64,000 nt of DNA, from NCBI GenBank assembly GCA_000751555.1, contig CCEZ01000012.1, forward strand, positions 1 to 64,000, written 5' to 3'. This document shows positions 1-9,435 of the stretch, in pieces. This stretch comes from Anaerosalibacter massiliensis. Its GTDB lineage: Bacteria > Bacillota > Clostridia > Tissierellales > Sporanaerobacteraceae. The translations under genes were made by a program, and so were the position numbers. Numbering within the stretch: position 1 is the stretch's first letter; every line of letters starts with the position of its first letter. The notes under the pieces are model-generated. The model saw only the letters and a list, made by a program, of their open reading frames with translations. It did not search any database and was not told the DNA's origin.

Positions 1-29
1 GAAACAGCCCCATCTTTTTAATAATTTAT

Positions 30-641
30 TTAACTTCTGCCTTTTTTAACCCATTTAGCTACCATTGCTGTTCTTTTTCCTTGATGTTTAACTGCATCTT
101 CTACATCTTCAATCATTTTTCCTTCTTGATCTATTGTTACACTGGTTCCATAAGGGTTTCCTCCAGCTTTAAAAATGGATTTATCTGTGTATCCTGGTGG
201 CACAATAATTGCTCCCCAGTGCATCATTGATGTATAAAGAGCATGGATAGTTGCCTCTTGACCTCCATGGGTGTTTCCAGCACTAGACATAGCACTTACA
301 ACTTTATCATTTAACTTTCCTGATGCCCACATTCCTCCCATAGTATCTAAAAATTGTTTCATTTGAGAAGCAATATTTCCGAAACGAGCTGGTGAACTAA
401 ATATGAAACCATCAGCCCATTCTATATCATCTTTAGAAGCAAAAGGTATGTCTTTAGTTGCTTCTACATGAGCCTTCCACTCTGGCTTTGAATTTATAGC
501 TTCTTCAGGAGCCAATTCCGGAACCTTTAGTATTCTTATCTCTGCGCCTTCTTCTTTTGCTCCTTCTCCAGCCCATTTTGCCAATTGATAATTAGTCCCT
601 GTAGAACTATAATATATAATCGCTAATTTAACTTTTTCCAT
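30..641 (-). CDS. wrbA: NAD(P)H:quinone oxidoreductase, WrbA family
   Basis: A 203-residue flavodoxin-fold protein that would use FMN and NAD(P)H to reduce quinones by two electrons in the cytoplasm, protecting against oxidative stress. The N-terminus has the flavodoxin phosphate loop (YYSSTGTNYQLA, about residues 10-21), then SSPARFGN near 80-88 and the SSAGNTHGG segment near 118-127, all typical of WrbA; length also fits. An AAGGGG ribosome site lies before the ATG. The first 20 bases of the window look like one arm of its terminator, cut by the window edge. It is divergent from the gene at 822. Family assignment is firm; the physiological quinone is not known. Confidence 0.9.
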   Translation of the reverse strand: MEKVKLAIIYYSSTGTNYQLAKWAGEGAKEEGAEIRILKVPELAPEEAINSKPEWKAHVEATKDIPFASKDDIEWADGFIFSSPARFGNIASQMKQFLDTMGGMWASGKLNDKVVSAMSSAGNTHGGQEATIHALYTSMMHWGAIIVPPGYTDKSIFKAGGNPYGTSVTIDQEGKMIEDVEDAVKHQGKRTAMVAKWVKKGRS

Positions 642-714
642 ATTTTAAATCCCCTTCCCAATAAATTTATATTCCATGTAAATTTTACCCTAAATCAAAA
701 AATATAAACTTTAG

Positions 715-745
715 ACATTGAGGACAATTGGTCTTGTCTCATTTT
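715..745. promoter_or_regulatory. Possible operator dyad in divergent wrbA region
   Basis: Between the divergent wrbA and the gene at 822 there is a short imperfect inverted repeat, GACAA-TTGGTC-TTGTC (about 723-738), followed by an AT-rich tract. Its position suits an operator shared by both genes. The arms are only five bases, so chance is a serious alternative. Confidence 0.2.
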
Positions 746-821
746 ATTAAAATAAAAATATATTTTTATAAAAAGTAAATACTAATCATATATTTTAAAT
801 ATAAAATTGGAGGGATTTTCT

Positions 822-1277
822 TTGGAGATTAAAGGCTTTTTTAATGACATAAAATCAGCTAATGATGCAATTGAAAGTCTTAAAAAAGAAGGATTTGAGA
901 ATGCATATTTAGACGCTAATGATCATTATATAGGGAACAGAAATATTCAAACTAATCTTCCTGGGGCTAATGGTGCTGATAGCCTTTCAGATTTAGTGTT
1001 AAACTCTGGTTCTAATGATGTAGATAAAGATAAAGCTCCTCTAGCTGCGGCTAATCCTATGGTAAGTGGTATGAGTAGTTTTGAAGAAATAACAGATATT
1101 AATTGTAGTGTTATTGTAAAAACAGATGAAACAAATTCTACAAAAGCCAAAGAAATAATGGAAAATATGGGTGGAATAACTGATGATCCAAATGTAAGCA
1201 GAAACAAGGCAATATCGAAAGCAGATATTGTATTAGAAAAAGCAATAGATAATATTAAAATAGATAGAAAACAGTAA
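822..1277 (+). CDS. Hypothetical protein, general-stress-protein-like
   Basis: A 151-residue soluble protein I cannot name with certainty. Two short alpha/beta segments, one at the N-terminus (KGFFNDIKSANDAIESLKKE) and one near residues 95-115 (VIVKTDETNSTKAKEIMENM), look like a duplicated ferredoxin-like half, reminiscent of the YflT/general stress 17M fold; the middle is Asp/Ser/Gly-rich and probably flexible. A TTG start at 822 is chosen because the GGAGGG ribosome site (809-814) sits seven bases before it; a longer reading from TTG 807 would place the start on top of that site. It is monocistronic with a strong terminator. Confidence 0.6.
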   Translation: MEIKGFFNDIKSANDAIESLKKEGFENAYLDANDHYIGNRNIQTNLPGANGADSLSDLVLNSGSNDVDKDKAPLAAANPMVSGMSSFEEITDINCSVIVKTDETNSTKAKEIMENMGGITDDPNVSRNKAISKADIVLEKAIDNIKIDRKQ

Positions 1278-1314
1278 ATTAAAAGGCGGGGTTCATCTAC
1301 CCTGCCTTTTAATT
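1277..1314. terminator. Bidirectional terminator
   Basis: A hairpin with arms AATTAAAAGGC-GGG and CCC-TGCCTTTTAATT serves both converging genes (stop codons at 1277 and 1309). The A-rich and T-rich flanks make it functional in both directions. Confidence 0.8.
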
Positions 1315-1773
1315 TGGATCTACACTTGCTTTCCCAGTCACTTCATCTATTGATATCTCAACTACATTTACAATATTCATATCTTCAATAGAAAGGTCTG
1401 GGTATTTGTATTCACTAGCATGCTTTTCCATAAGTTTATTCATTACTGTAAGTTTAAACTTATCATCGTGAACTATATTAGCTTTTCCAAAAACTAAAAC
1501 ACTCCAAAATCTCATAGTAAAATTTCTAGCCTCAGGTGCAGAATATATTTTTCCTGGACTGCTAACTTCTAAGCATACTTTTGAATTATCCTTTATATTT
1601 TCTAATTTTCTTCCTTTAAATCCTGTGTGAAAATATATTTTTTCATTGTATAAGACAAAATTAATAGGTGTAATATAAGGTTGTTCATCTTCTCCACAAG
1701 TTGCAAGTCTACCATAGACTGATTTAGAAAGTAAGTTTAAACTTTTATCTTCAGATAACCATTTTGTAGGCAT
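1309..1773 (-). CDS. Pyridoxamine 5'-phosphate oxidase-fold (NimA-like) flavoprotein
   Basis: A 154-residue split-barrel flavin-binding protein of the PPOX/nitroimidazole-resistance type. The N-terminal segment (YGRLATCGEDEQPYITPINFVLYNEKIYFHTG, written here only in part) with GRLAT, PYITPI and IYFHTG motifs is diagnostic. Such proteins reduce small molecules or bind FMN/F420/heme; the substrate cannot be read from the sequence. The start at 1773 is chosen because AAAGGAG lies eight bases upstream; the reading frame is open further to a GTG but that would include the ribosome site. Shares the terminator at 1277-1314. Confidence 0.8.
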   Translation of the reverse strand: MPTKWLSEDKSLNLLSKSVYGRLATCGEDEQPYITPINFVLYNEKIYFHTGFKGRKLENIKDNSKVCLEVSSPGKIYSAPEARNFTMRFWSVLVFGKANIVHDDKFKLTVMNKLMEKHASEYKYPDLSIEDMNIVNVVEISIDEVTGKASVDPN

Positions 1774-1846
1774 ATTTTTATCTCCTTTCTGTGCCACCAG
1801 GATGTTTTAATTGACACATTAATATTCAAAATTCCTTGCTAATAAT

Positions 1847-1875
1847 TTGAGTTATTATTGTAATCATTATATAAT
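1847..1875 (+). promoter_or_regulatory. Sigma-A promoter of the YfcC-family gene
   Basis: TTGAGT at 1847-1852, a 17-base spacer and a perfect TATAAT at 1870-1875, about 70 bases before the start at 1944. Confidence 0.65.
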
Positions 1876-1943
1876 ATATATTTTATTAGTAAAGTGTTTT
1901 GACCTTGTTTTACAATTACATATTAATTGAAAGGAGGGCATAT

Positions 1944-3350
1944 ATGGAAGCTAAAAAAACAAAAAAACTGAAAGTCCCTCATGTATATGTTATAGTTTTT
2001 TTCTTAGTTTTTATTGCTGCAGTTTCCACATGGTTTATACCTTCAGGAGAATTTGAATATGAGGAAATAAATGTTAATGGAGTTGTCAGAAATGTTGCTA
2101 TACCTGGTTCGTACAAGGTTATACCAAAGGAAGAAACTACAAGAGCTGGATTAATAGAATTTATGAGCTCTTTTCATAAAGGAATGATAAATAATGCAGA
2201 AGTTATGATGCTAATATTTATAGTAAATGGTGCTTTTGCATTGATTGTAAAAACTGGTGCTTTTCATGCAATGCTTGGTTCACTACTTAGAAAACTCGGA
2301 GATAAATCAAAAATTATCATTCCCGTATTCTTTGTATTATTTGGATTAGGAGCATCCTTATTTGGAATGAACAATGAATACAATGGTTTGATTCCAATAT
2401 TTGTTGGCCTTGGAACTGCATTAGGTTATGATGCAATGCTAGGCTTTGCTATTATAGAACTTGGTAGAAGTTTAGGATTTGCAGCAGCTATTATGAATCC
2501 ATTTACAATAGTTGTAGCTCAAAGTATAGCTGGAGTTCCTATATATTCTAATACTCCTTTTAGAATAGCTATATTTATTGCTTTTAATATTATAGGTATA
2601 TATTGGATTTTTAGATATGCTAGAAAGCTAGATGATGATCCTGCAAATAGTTTAATGAAAGATGAGGAAACAATGTTTTCTTTTGATAGGGAAGAATTAA
2701 TTGAATATAAAGTAACTAATAAACATATTTTAATATTCATTGAAATGTTATTGGCGTTATTACTTATAATGTATGGGTTTATCAAACTTGAATGGGGTTC
2801 TATTGAATTATCAGGTATATTTTTATTAATGGGAATCATAGCTGCTATAATTAATGGATGGGGTCCTAATAAAATAGCTGAAGAATTTATAGAAGGTTGT
2901 AGAAATATCGTATATGGAGCACTAATAGTAGGTTTTGCTGGGGCTATTTTAGTAGTTCTTAAGGAAGCTCAAATAATAGATACTATAGTTAATTTCATGG
3001 GTTCTAGTCTAAGCCGTTTCCATCCTGCAATAGCAGCTCAAGGTATGCTATTTATACAAACTATAATTAATTTCTTTATACCCTCAGGATCAGGTCAAGC
3101 TGCAACTGTAATACCTATGATGGCTCCTATAGGTGATTTAGTAGGAGTAAGTAGAGAAGTCACCGTTCTAGCTTATCAAATGGGAGATGGATTATCAAAT
3201 CTACTGTGGCCAACATGTGGTATAGTAACAGCTTGTGGAATAGCAGGTATACCTATTGATAAATGGTGGAAATTCTTTGTTCCTCTATTTGGAATAATGT
3301 ATATCATGCAAATGATAATAATATTTATTGCAACAATAATAGGAATGTAA
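1944..3350 (+). CDS. YfcC/DcuC-family membrane carrier
   Basis: A 468-residue integral membrane protein of the YfcC group within the C4-dicarboxylate anaerobic carrier (DcuC) superfamily. It has roughly 11-12 hydrophobic segments, the N-terminal 'KVPHVYVIVFFLVFIAAV...WFIPSGEFE' pattern, a first re-entrant GMNNEYNGLIPIFV segment and a second near the C-terminus with PSGSGQAATVIPMM, which are the carrier signature loops. Substrates in the family are probably amino acids or peptides/carboxylates, so a specific one is not assigned. The ATG at 1944 has AAAGGAGGG upstream; an extension to 1899 lacks a ribosome site. Single-gene unit with own promoter and terminator. Confidence 0.85.
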   Translation: MEAKKTKKLKVPHVYVIVFFLVFIAAVSTWFIPSGEFEYEEINVNGVVRNVAIPGSYKVIPKEETTRAGLIEFMSSFHKGMINNAEVMMLIFIVNGAFALIVKTGAFHAMLGSLLRKLGDKSKIIIPVFFVLFGLGASLFGMNNEYNGLIPIFVGLGTALGYDAMLGFAIIELGRSLGFAAAIMNPFTIVVAQSIAGVPIYSNTPFRIAIFIAFNIIGIYWIFRYARKLDDDPANSLMKDEETMFSFDREELIEYKVTNKHILIFIEMLLALLLIMYGFIKLEWGSIELSGIFLLMGIIAAIINGWGPNKIAEEFIEGCRNIVYGALIVGFAGAILVVLKEAQIIDTIVNFMGSSLSRFHPAIAAQGMLFIQTIINFFIPSGSGQAATVIPMMAPIGDLVGVSREVTVLAYQMGDGLSNLLWPTCGIVTACGIAGIPIDKWWKFFVPLFGIMYIMQMIIIFIATIIGM

Positions 3351-3380
3351 AAATCTAGGCTAATGTTAGCCTAGATTTTT
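3351..3380 (+). terminator. Rho-independent terminator
   Basis: Perfect 13-base inverted repeat AAATCTAGGCTAA/TTAGCCTAGATTT starting right after the carrier stop codon, followed by T residues. Confidence 0.85.
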
Positions 3381-3465
3381 ACATAAACATAAGTTGTTTT
3401 TGCTTGCTTAAATAATCTTTTATTGCATTTTTAAGTGCTTGTACATCATGAACCACTAAAATGCT
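3379..3465 (-). pseudogene. Possible C-terminal remnant of a lost gene
   Basis: A 28-codon open stretch that ends in TAA and starts right after a stop codon, reading ILVVHDVQALKNAIKDYLSK in its middle. It has protein-like composition but no start or ribosome site, so it may be the tail of a decayed gene lying between the carrier and the LUD gene. Family not recognised. Confidence 0.2.
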
Positions 3466-3477
3466 CTATTTAATACA

Positions 3478-4119
3478 TTAATATCCAAATTCTTTACCAA
3501 TAATTATTACCTTTATCCTATCTTTAATAAATTGTCCTCTAATAATTATAAAATCATTACATATACGATTCGGACTTTTACAGTCTATACAATATCCTAG
3601 TTTAGTACAAGGAGTATCTTTATTAAGTCTCTTTGCATCTAATGGAGCTGCATATTGCCTAACTCTTCTTTCTGCTTCCTCAGTATCACGAACTATCTTG
3701 TTTACACCTGCAACTAAAATCACCTGTTTAGGCCCATATATCATAGGTGCAACTCTACTCCCATTTCCATCGATATTATAAAGCTCTCCACTTTCAGTTA
3801 TAGCATTTGTACTACATATAAAAGTATCAGCAGAAAAGTTCTTTATATAAATTTCTTTCTTTTCTTTACTTGTAATACCTTCCCTATATTTATCAAGGAA
3901 AGTAAAATTACCTTTACGAAGAAAATCTATTGCTCCTGTTTGAAAAAGTGTCATAGAGTCCCCTATACCTACTAAAGAATTTTCTGGAATAAGTTCTTTC
4001 AATAATTCTATCAATTTTAATTCATCATTGATAAAATATCCTGCCATATTGCGTTTTCTTAAACCATCTATAGTTCTTTCAACTTTTTTATCTAAATACC
4101 ATGAAATGTTTTCATCCAT
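3478..4119 (-). CDS. LUD-domain (lactate utilization-type) protein
   Basis: A 213-residue protein of the LUD/DUF162 family (LutC/YkgG relatives). Visible marks are LVGIGDSMTL near residue 52, STNAITESGEL with the family TxAIxExG pattern, NGSRVAPM, and a C-terminal cysteine cluster CTKLGYCIDC followed by NRICN, which is seen in the stand-alone clostridial form. The family is linked to electron transfer during lactate or related acid use, but stand-alone members have no proven reaction. The ATG at 4119 follows AAGGAGGG. The gene is not next to lutA/lutB or a lactate permease here. Confidence 0.85.
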   Translation of the reverse strand: MDENISWYLDKKVERTIDGLRKRNMAGYFINDELKLIELLKELIPENSLVGIGDSMTLFQTGAIDFLRKGNFTFLDKYREGITSKEKKEIYIKNFSADTFICSTNAITESGELYNIDGNGSRVAPMIYGPKQVILVAGVNKIVRDTEEAERRVRQYAAPLDAKRLNKDTPCTKLGYCIDCKSPNRICNDFIIIRGQFIKDRIKVIIIGKEFGY

Positions 4120-4223
4120 TAGAATCCCTCCTTGCGTTTTGTCTTTGCCCATATATTATATCTAATTATAATATTCGGATTAGATTTTGCAAATATTCAG
4201 ATATAGATAGACTATCAAACAGC

Positions 4224-4697
4224 TTACTCCCAAAATGGATATACTTTTTCACCTTTTTCTCCAGTATACTTCTTGAAAAATATTCCTACAGGTTCACAAT
4301 AAATAGCATGATCTTCATCATTAGGCCGTAAAAATCCTGCATATACTCTAATCATCTTATGTCCATTATGCATTACTGTATGTTCTTCTGGAATATCCAT
4401 TGCTCCTATAGCGAGAGCTGCTAAAATAGCCAGAATGCTTACAATTGTAGCTACCCCCACCAATACACTTTTTATAAATCCTTCTCTCTTACAAAAATAA
4501 GAAATCAATCTAAACATTATAAGAATTCCCAAGAATACAATACTGAAGATACCTAACCAATTCACCCAACTTCTTATTGATAATCCTTGAACGCTTAATG
4601 AAATCAATACTAAAACTCCATAAAATATTAAAAAACACACTAATACCTTAATTACCTGTATATTGATACTCTTCTCTCTTTTACTACCCTCATCCAA
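4224..4697 (-). CDS. Hypothetical membrane protein, three TM segments
   Basis: A 157-residue protein with three predicted membrane helices (about residues 15-36, 46-67 and 76-99) and a C-terminal soluble tail of about 55 residues containing His, Cys and acidic residues (EEHTVMHNGHKMIRVYAGFL). I do not recognise a named family. The start is a TTG at 4697, ten bases after GGAGGGAG. It is transcribed in the same direction as the LUD gene with about 100 bases between them, so co-transcription is possible. The short repeat ATGGGCAAAGACAAAA occurs before both genes. Confidence 0.6.
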   Translation of the reverse strand: MDEGSKREKSINIQVIKVLVCFLIFYGVLVLISLSVQGLSIRSWVNWLGIFSIVFLGILIMFRLISYFCKREGFIKSVLVGVATIVSILAILAALAIGAMDIPEEHTVMHNGHKMIRVYAGFLRPNDEDHAIYCEPVGIFFKKYTGEKGEKVYPFWE

Positions 4698-5185
4698 TCT
4701 TATATTCTCCCTCCATAATCTTCCTAATTTTTTGTCTTTTCATTTTGTCTTTGCCCATTCTGCAGCCTTATTGTTAATATTATTTTATAAAGAAATCCTT
4801 ATCATCACAATAAGCCTCAATATTATATTTGAATATAACTACAAGATATTAAAACTATCTATTTTCCATAAATAATTATTTCAATAATTATATCATAAAA
4901 ATCCTAAATAAATTATCATAAGTTGTAGTGAAAAAATTGCTTTTATCATCTCCTCTCAAGTGCTCTACTATAATTTAATAAAGATAATTTAAATCTTCTA
5001 ATTTTATGGATTTACTCTTTAATTTTGGGAAAGATAATTGTAAGCCAAATTGCTTGCACTTATCATAGAATAAAGTTTTATAATACAAGGTACACCTAGG
5101 TAAATAATACTGACTAAATTATATAAAAAATTTAGGATAATATAACATCTACCAAAAAAATAACTACAGTATAGGAGAGGATTAT
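4698..5185. other. Gene-free region before oleate hydratase
   Basis: AT-rich, with no open frame of note. It holds the ribosome site of the minus-strand membrane gene, a short tail-like frame ending in AAEWAKTK on the minus strand, and a possible plus-strand promoter: TTGCAC at 5054-5059 and TATAAT at 5079-5084, though the 19-base spacer is long. Nothing else seen. Confidence 0.4.
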
Positions 5186-6940
5186 ATGTATTTTAGTAAT
5201 GGTAATTATGAAGCTTTTGCAAGACCAAAAAAGCCTGAAGGTGTAGAAAAAAAGACAGCATATTTTGTAGGAGCAGGAATTGCTTCTCTGGCAGGGGCGG
5301 CATTTTTAGTAAGAGATGGACAGATGGATGGAAATAAGATTCATATTCTAGAAGAACTACCCCTACCAGGTGGAAGTTGTGATGCTATTTATGAGACTTC
5401 AAAGGGCTTTATAATACGTGGTGGACGTGAGATGGAAAATCACTTCGAATGTCTGTGGGATTTATTCCGCTCTATTCCTTCACTAGAAATTGAAGGAGCT
5501 TCTGTATTGGATGAGTTCTATTGGCTAAACAAAGAAGACCCAAACTATTCATTAATGCGTGCAATCGAAAATAGAGGACAAGATGCACATACTGATGGAA
5601 AGTTTGCTTTAAGTGATGATGCTGCAATGGAAATAGCTCAGCTATTCCTTACTAAAAACGAAGATTTAAATGACATAAAAATAAATGACATGTTTTCAGA
5701 TGATTTTTTTAGCAGCAACTTCTGGCTATATTGGAGAACAATGTTTGCCTTTGAAGAGTGGCATAGTGCTCTGGAAATGAAGCTTTATTTACAAAGATTC
5801 ATTCATCATATCCAAGGTCTACCTGACTTTAAAGCCTTAAAATTCACAAAATATAATCAATATGAATCATTGATTTTGCCTTTAACTAGGTATTTGGAAG
5901 ATTATGGTGTAGACTTCCAATATAATGTAATAGTGGAGAATGTAAAGTTTGATATTACGGGAGATAAAAAAGTTGCTAGGGAACTTCTACTAAAGAGAGA
6001 TGGCAAAGAAGAGACAATTCATCTGACTGAAGATGACCTTGTATTTATTACTAACGGCTCCATGACTGAGAATTCTAATTATGGTGATAATGATAAACCT
6101 GCAGAAATGGACTCGTCCATAAGAGGATGCTGGAAGTTGTGGAAAAATATTGCTCAACAAGATCCTGCATTTGGCAATCCAGATGTATTTTGTTCAAATA
6201 CAGAACTTTCCAATTGGGAATCTGCAACAGTAACCTGTCTTGACAATCAAATTCCTGAGTATATAAGAAAGATTTCTAAAAGAGATCCTTATAGTGGACG
6301 TGTCGTCACAGGGGGTATAGTTACAATTAAAGACTCAAACTGGCTTATGAGCTATACTGTAAATAGGCAACCACATTTTAAAGAACAACCTAAAGACCAA
6401 ATAGTTGTCTGGATTTATTCTTTATTTACAGATAGACCTGGTAATTACATTAAAAAGGCTATGAGAGACTGTACAGGTAGAGAGATAGTACAAGAATGGC
6501 TATATCATCTAGGTGTACCTGAAGAACAAATAGAAGAATTATCAAAAACTACAAATGCTATTCCTGTAATGATGCCATATATAACATCACAGTTTATGCC
6601 AAGAGCTATGGGTGACCGTCCTGAAGTTGTACCTAAAGGCTGTATAAATGCAGCTTTTATAGGGCAATTTGCAGAAACAGAAAGAGGAACTGTATTTACA
6701 ACAGAATACTCCGTTAGAACTGCAATGATAGCAGTTTATACTCTTCTTAATATAGACAGGGGGGTACCAGAAGTATTTGCTTCTCAATATGATATAAGAG
6801 TTTTACTAGATAGCACTATCAAACTTCTAGATGGTCGTAAACCAAAAATTCCTCTTTCATTTATAGCTAAGAAAAAGGTAGAGAAATTTATTGGTGACAC
6901 TACAATAGAGGAAATGTTAGAAAAATATGGCTGGATTTAA
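5186..6940 (+). CDS. ohyA: Oleate hydratase (FAD-dependent)
   Basis: A 584-residue fatty acid hydratase that adds water to the cis-9 double bond of oleic and related acids to give 10-hydroxy acids; it detoxifies free unsaturated fatty acids. An FAD-binding Rossmann loop ([14 protein letters not shown]) is at about residues 28-41. The signature [17 protein letters not shown] places Glu82 and the later [12 protein letters not shown] places Tyr201, matching the numbering of catalytic residues reported for the Staphylococcus aureus enzyme. Full length for the family (about 590). ATG follows GGAGAGG. Monogenic with its own terminator. Confidence 0.95.
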   Translation: MYFSNGNYEAFARPKKPEGVEKKTAYFVGAGIASLAGAAFLVRDGQMDGNKIHILEELPLPGGSCDAIYETSKGFIIRGGREMENHFECLWDLFRSIPSLEIEGASVLDEFYWLNKEDPNYSLMRAIENRGQDAHTDGKFALSDDAAMEIAQLFLTKNEDLNDIKINDMFSDDFFSSNFWLYWRTMFAFEEWHSALEMKLYLQRFIHHIQGLPDFKALKFTKYNQYESLILPLTRYLEDYGVDFQYNVIVENVKFDITGDKKVARELLLKRDGKEETIHLTEDDLVFITNGSMTENSNYGDNDKPAEMDSSIRGCWKLWKNIAQQDPAFGNPDVFCSNTELSNWESATVTCLDNQIPEYIRKISKRDPYSGRVVTGGIVTIKDSNWLMSYTVNRQPHFKEQPKDQIVVWIYSLFTDRPGNYIKKAMRDCTGREIVQEWLYHLGVPEEQIEELSKTTNAIPVMMPYITSQFMPRAMGDRPEVVPKGCINAAFIGQFAETERGTVFTTEYSVRTAMIAVYTLLNIDRGVPEVFASQYDIRVLLDSTIKLLDGRKPKIPLSFIAKKKVEKFIGDTTIEEMLEKYGWI

Positions 6941-6943
6941 TAA

Positions 6944-6968
6944 AAAAGAGTGGAATAACCACTCTTTT
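6944..6968 (+). terminator. Terminator of ohyA
   Basis: Inverted repeat AAAAGAGTGG-AATAA-CCACTCTTTT directly after the stop codon, ending in T residues. Confidence 0.85.
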
Positions 6969-7182
6969 ATACTAATTAAAGTTATACTATAAATAAAAAT
7001 AGAAAGTATGAAAAAATATGTTCATTTTAGATAAAATATTCAACAACCTTATATGAATATATTTTTAACACCAAAACATCAAGATAAGTAAAAAGTTTGA
7101 TATCACTATATAACAACAATTAAGCTACTCTATACAACATGTTATATATCTAGTTCATTGAATAATAGTCTGATATAATATC

Positions 7183-7650
7183 TTACAAATACTCCATGTA
7201 ATAAAATTCATTCTCACCATTAAAAGTTTTCTTTATATATTTATTTTTAATTTTAAAACCAACAGTTTTATAACAATTAATAGCTCTTTTATTAAAACTT
7301 CTTACCTCAAGAGCTATTGGAATATCAGGAAATCTTCTTTTGCACTCTTTAATTAATAATTTCATAATACTTTTTCCATGACCTTTTCCACAATAAGATG
7401 GTTTTAATCCAATACCAATAAATACCCTATCTTCAGGTTTTGTTATTCTTCCATAAGCAATCAGTTCATTATTTAATAATATTGCCAAAAATTCTCTTTC
7501 TCTTTTATCTTTTATGGCTAAACCCCAACCTTTTTTAACTACAGTATCCCAATCAGAAAAATTATAAACCGAGTAATATCCATTATATCTCCAATTACAA
7601 ATTTCCTTAGCATAATCTTCAGTTAATATTGTTAGAATATATTTCACCAT
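7183..7650 (-). CDS. GNAT-family N-acetyltransferase
   Basis: A 155-residue acetyl-CoA-dependent transferase. Motif A is seen as VFIGIGLKPSYCGKGHGKSIM (about residues 78-98), with the GKGHGK acetyl-CoA pyrophosphate loop, and motif B as EVRSFNKRAINCYKTVGFK. The acceptor cannot be predicted. The ATG at 7650 sits nine bases after GGGAG; an in-frame TTG nine bases upstream lacks spacing. It is the first of several acetyltransferase-type genes in this patch. Confidence 0.8.
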   Translation of the reverse strand: MVKYILTILTEDYAKEICNWRYNGYYSVYNFSDWDTVVKKGWGLAIKDKREREFLAILLNNELIAYGRITKPEDRVFIGIGLKPSYCGKGHGKSIMKLLIKECKRRFPDIPIALEVRSFNKRAINCYKTVGFKIKNKYIKKTFNGENEFYYMEYL

Positions 7651-7671
7651 TGGTCTCAACTCCCTGCCTTT

Positions 7672-8050
7672 TTTACCTTTTCATCAACTTTATATAACTT
7701 TCTTTTGTCGTCTTGAATTGAGTAATACCTTCAGATTTACCTACTATTTCAAATCTAAATTTAAGTAATGTCCTTTCTCTGTTATTATTTATTACTTCTC
7801 TAGCATTACTTCTCCACCAAATTCATAAAAATAGTAATCAAGCATAAATTCTACGGCTTCTTTACCATAACCTTTACTACCTCCGTTAATTCATTATCTC
7901 ATTTTGGCATATAATGATTGCTAATTGGTAGTTTTTTATTCCACATTTTAATATGAGAGTGAAACAACGCTTCTAATACTTGTGGGTCACCACTCTATCT
8001 TTCTTTAGGAAGATAATTAGGTGTATATTCTATTATAATCCAGTATGTAT
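7672..8050 (-). pseudogene. Decayed GNAT-type acetyltransferase gene(s)
   Basis: Three protein-like fragments on the minus strand lie in different frames or are separated by stops: one reading YWIIIEYTPNYLPKER-stop-SGDPQVLEALF and ending at MPK-stop; one with the acetyl-CoA loop SKGYGKEAVEFMLDYYF; and one reading RERTLLKFRFEIVGKSEG to a final stop. The middle piece is a GNAT motif A. Frameshifts and stops show the gene is broken; the fragments may come from one or two original genes. Confidence 0.55.
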
Positions 8051-8072
8051 TTTTATTTTTATAAGATATTTA

Positions 8073-8606
8073 CTATAATTTCAAAACCATATGTATATCA
8101 TAAGGCTCTAATTCATACAAATCTTTATTTATTTCACTTGTTACTTTTGCACCTATAGCAAAATAAAAATCTACTGTGTTTTTAAATGGTGTGGCTGATA
8201 TATATAAACTTTTAGCTCCTAATTCTTTTGCTTTTTTAGATAATAAATTCACTAAATTTTTGCCTATACCCTTTTTACGATAATTATTACTTATATAAAG
8301 CATATCCAATTTAATTTGGTCATTATTTCTACCAATAAATTTACTTTCCAAAGCTCCTAAACCTACAATTGTTCTATTGTGAAATGCTCCATATATAGTT
8401 CCATTTCTATCATATATATCTTGCAATCTATTAACATAATCATGGAGTTCTTTTAAATTCCAGCCTTTAATATCATAGAATTCGTCTACTATTTTAAGCT
8501 TATTATCTTTAAAATAATAAACTTCATTTACAGTTTCTTTCCTATCAATCTCACCTAATAATATAAGTTCTGATCTTTCAAGTAATCTATAGTCCAAAAT
8601 AATCAA
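8073..8606 (-). CDS. GNAT-family N-acetyltransferase
   Basis: A 177-residue acetyltransferase. The C-terminal half carries LDMLYISNNYRKKGIGKNLV (acetyl-CoA loop RKKGIGKNL at about 110-118) and the strand SLYISATPFKNTVDFYFAIGAK, as in GNAT proteins that act on amino sugars or antibiotics; the substrate is not inferable. The start appears to be TTG at 8606 with only a weak GAAAGTGAG upstream, so translation may depend on coupling to the small frame that ends 30 bases before it. Confidence 0.75.
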   Translation of the reverse strand: MIILDYRLLERSELILLGEIDRKETVNEVYYFKDNKLKIVDEFYDIKGWNLKELHDYVNRLQDIYDRNGTIYGAFHNRTIVGLGALESKFIGRNNDQIKLDMLYISNNYRKKGIGKNLVNLLSKKAKELGAKSLYISATPFKNTVDFYFAIGAKVTSEINKDLYELEPYDIHMVLKL

Positions 8607-8635
8607 CTCACTTTCAAATTCTTCAATACTTTCAT

Positions 8636-8806
8636 CTATCTAAATTTCAATCCAATACTTTTGAACAATATTTCCATTACCCTTAACAAGCTCATTTTCA
8701 AGGTTTCCTTCATTTTCTGCTCAAAATAGTCTTTTGCTTCAATGGTTGCATTCCATTTGAGAGTAGTATATTCATTTGCACCATGTCTTATTGCAGCTTC
8801 AACCAT
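8636..8806 (-). CDS. Small hypothetical protein, 56 residues
   Basis: A short frame whose ATG overlaps the stop region of the DUF3885 gene by eight bases (ATGGTTGA), which favours translational coupling. The product contains AAIRHGANEYTTLKWNATIE and is Lys-rich. It has no recognised family and may be a truncated remnant. Because the codon pattern is protein-like and the overlap is tight I list it, with low confidence. Confidence 0.35.
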   Translation of the reverse strand: MVEAAIRHGANEYTTLKWNATIEAKDYFEQKMKETLKMSLLRVMEILFKSIGLKFR

Positions 8807-9431
8807 CCTTTTTATCCTGTCCTAACCCTTTAAACTCTCCATTAAAAATATACTCTATAACCCAATTATAATATTTATCGTATAATTCCTTAATATCTCT
8901 AAAATTACTACCTACTATATCTACTCCCCTATCATCATACATATAGAAAGTAAGATTTCTCTCGGTATTTATGAAAAAACACTCTTCATTGACTGAAGGT
9001 TCTATGCAAAAATCTTGATTTCCTATTGCTTTTAATATTTTGTTTATTTTTAAATCATTGATTTTACATTTTATTATCAATCTATAAGTTTCTATGCCAT
9101 CTTCAATATCATAATCATATAATGGATCTTCTAATTTAATTAATATAGCATTTTTTATAATGTTCTTATTTCTTATAAATTTATTGAAATAGTTCACTCT
9201 TTGCCATATTGAACAATCTTCATCCACACCTTTCCTTATATTTACTACCAAAAGCATATTTTCATTTTCTTTTATAACATCGGAAAATATAAATTTACTC
9301 CTTATAAAAATATTTCTTAAATATCTTTCCATATCGTTATAGGGATATATATCTTGTTCTAAATCAATACTTATAGCATTTTGAGCTTTGGAAAACAATT
9401 CTCCTGATAAATTCATATTCTGCAAATTCAT
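8799..9431 (-). CDS. DUF3885 domain protein
   Basis: A 210-residue protein matching the DUF3885 family: the C-terminus has the characteristic FYMYDDRGVDIVGSN followed by LYDKYYNWVIEYIFNGEF, and the N-terminus the FDLE/DIYPY-type start seen in the family. Function is unknown; members are often found in variable accessory regions of Firmicutes. It is preceded closely by a 32-residue frame and followed by an overlapping 56-residue frame, giving a chain of coupled small genes. The ATG has a modest GAAGGGATATGAAGTA ribosome site. Confidence 0.75.
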   Translation of the reverse strand: MNLQNMNLSGELFSKAQNAISIDLEQDIYPYNDMERYLRNIFIRSKFIFSDVIKENENMLLVVNIRKGVDEDCSIWQRVNYFNKFIRNKNIIKNAILIKLEDPLYDYDIEDGIETYRLIIKCKINDLKINKILKAIGNQDFCIEPSVNEECFFINTERNLTFYMYDDRGVDIVGSNFRDIKELYDKYYNWVIEYIFNGEFKGLGQDKKDG

Positions 9432-9435
9432 TACT

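Noticed and set aside
4125..4760. Sixteen-base sequence ATGGGCAAAGACAAAA before two minus-strand genes
   Set aside because: Two copies only, no further symmetry; in one copy it could be read as a leader start but no ribosome site is present. Not enough to call a regulatory element.
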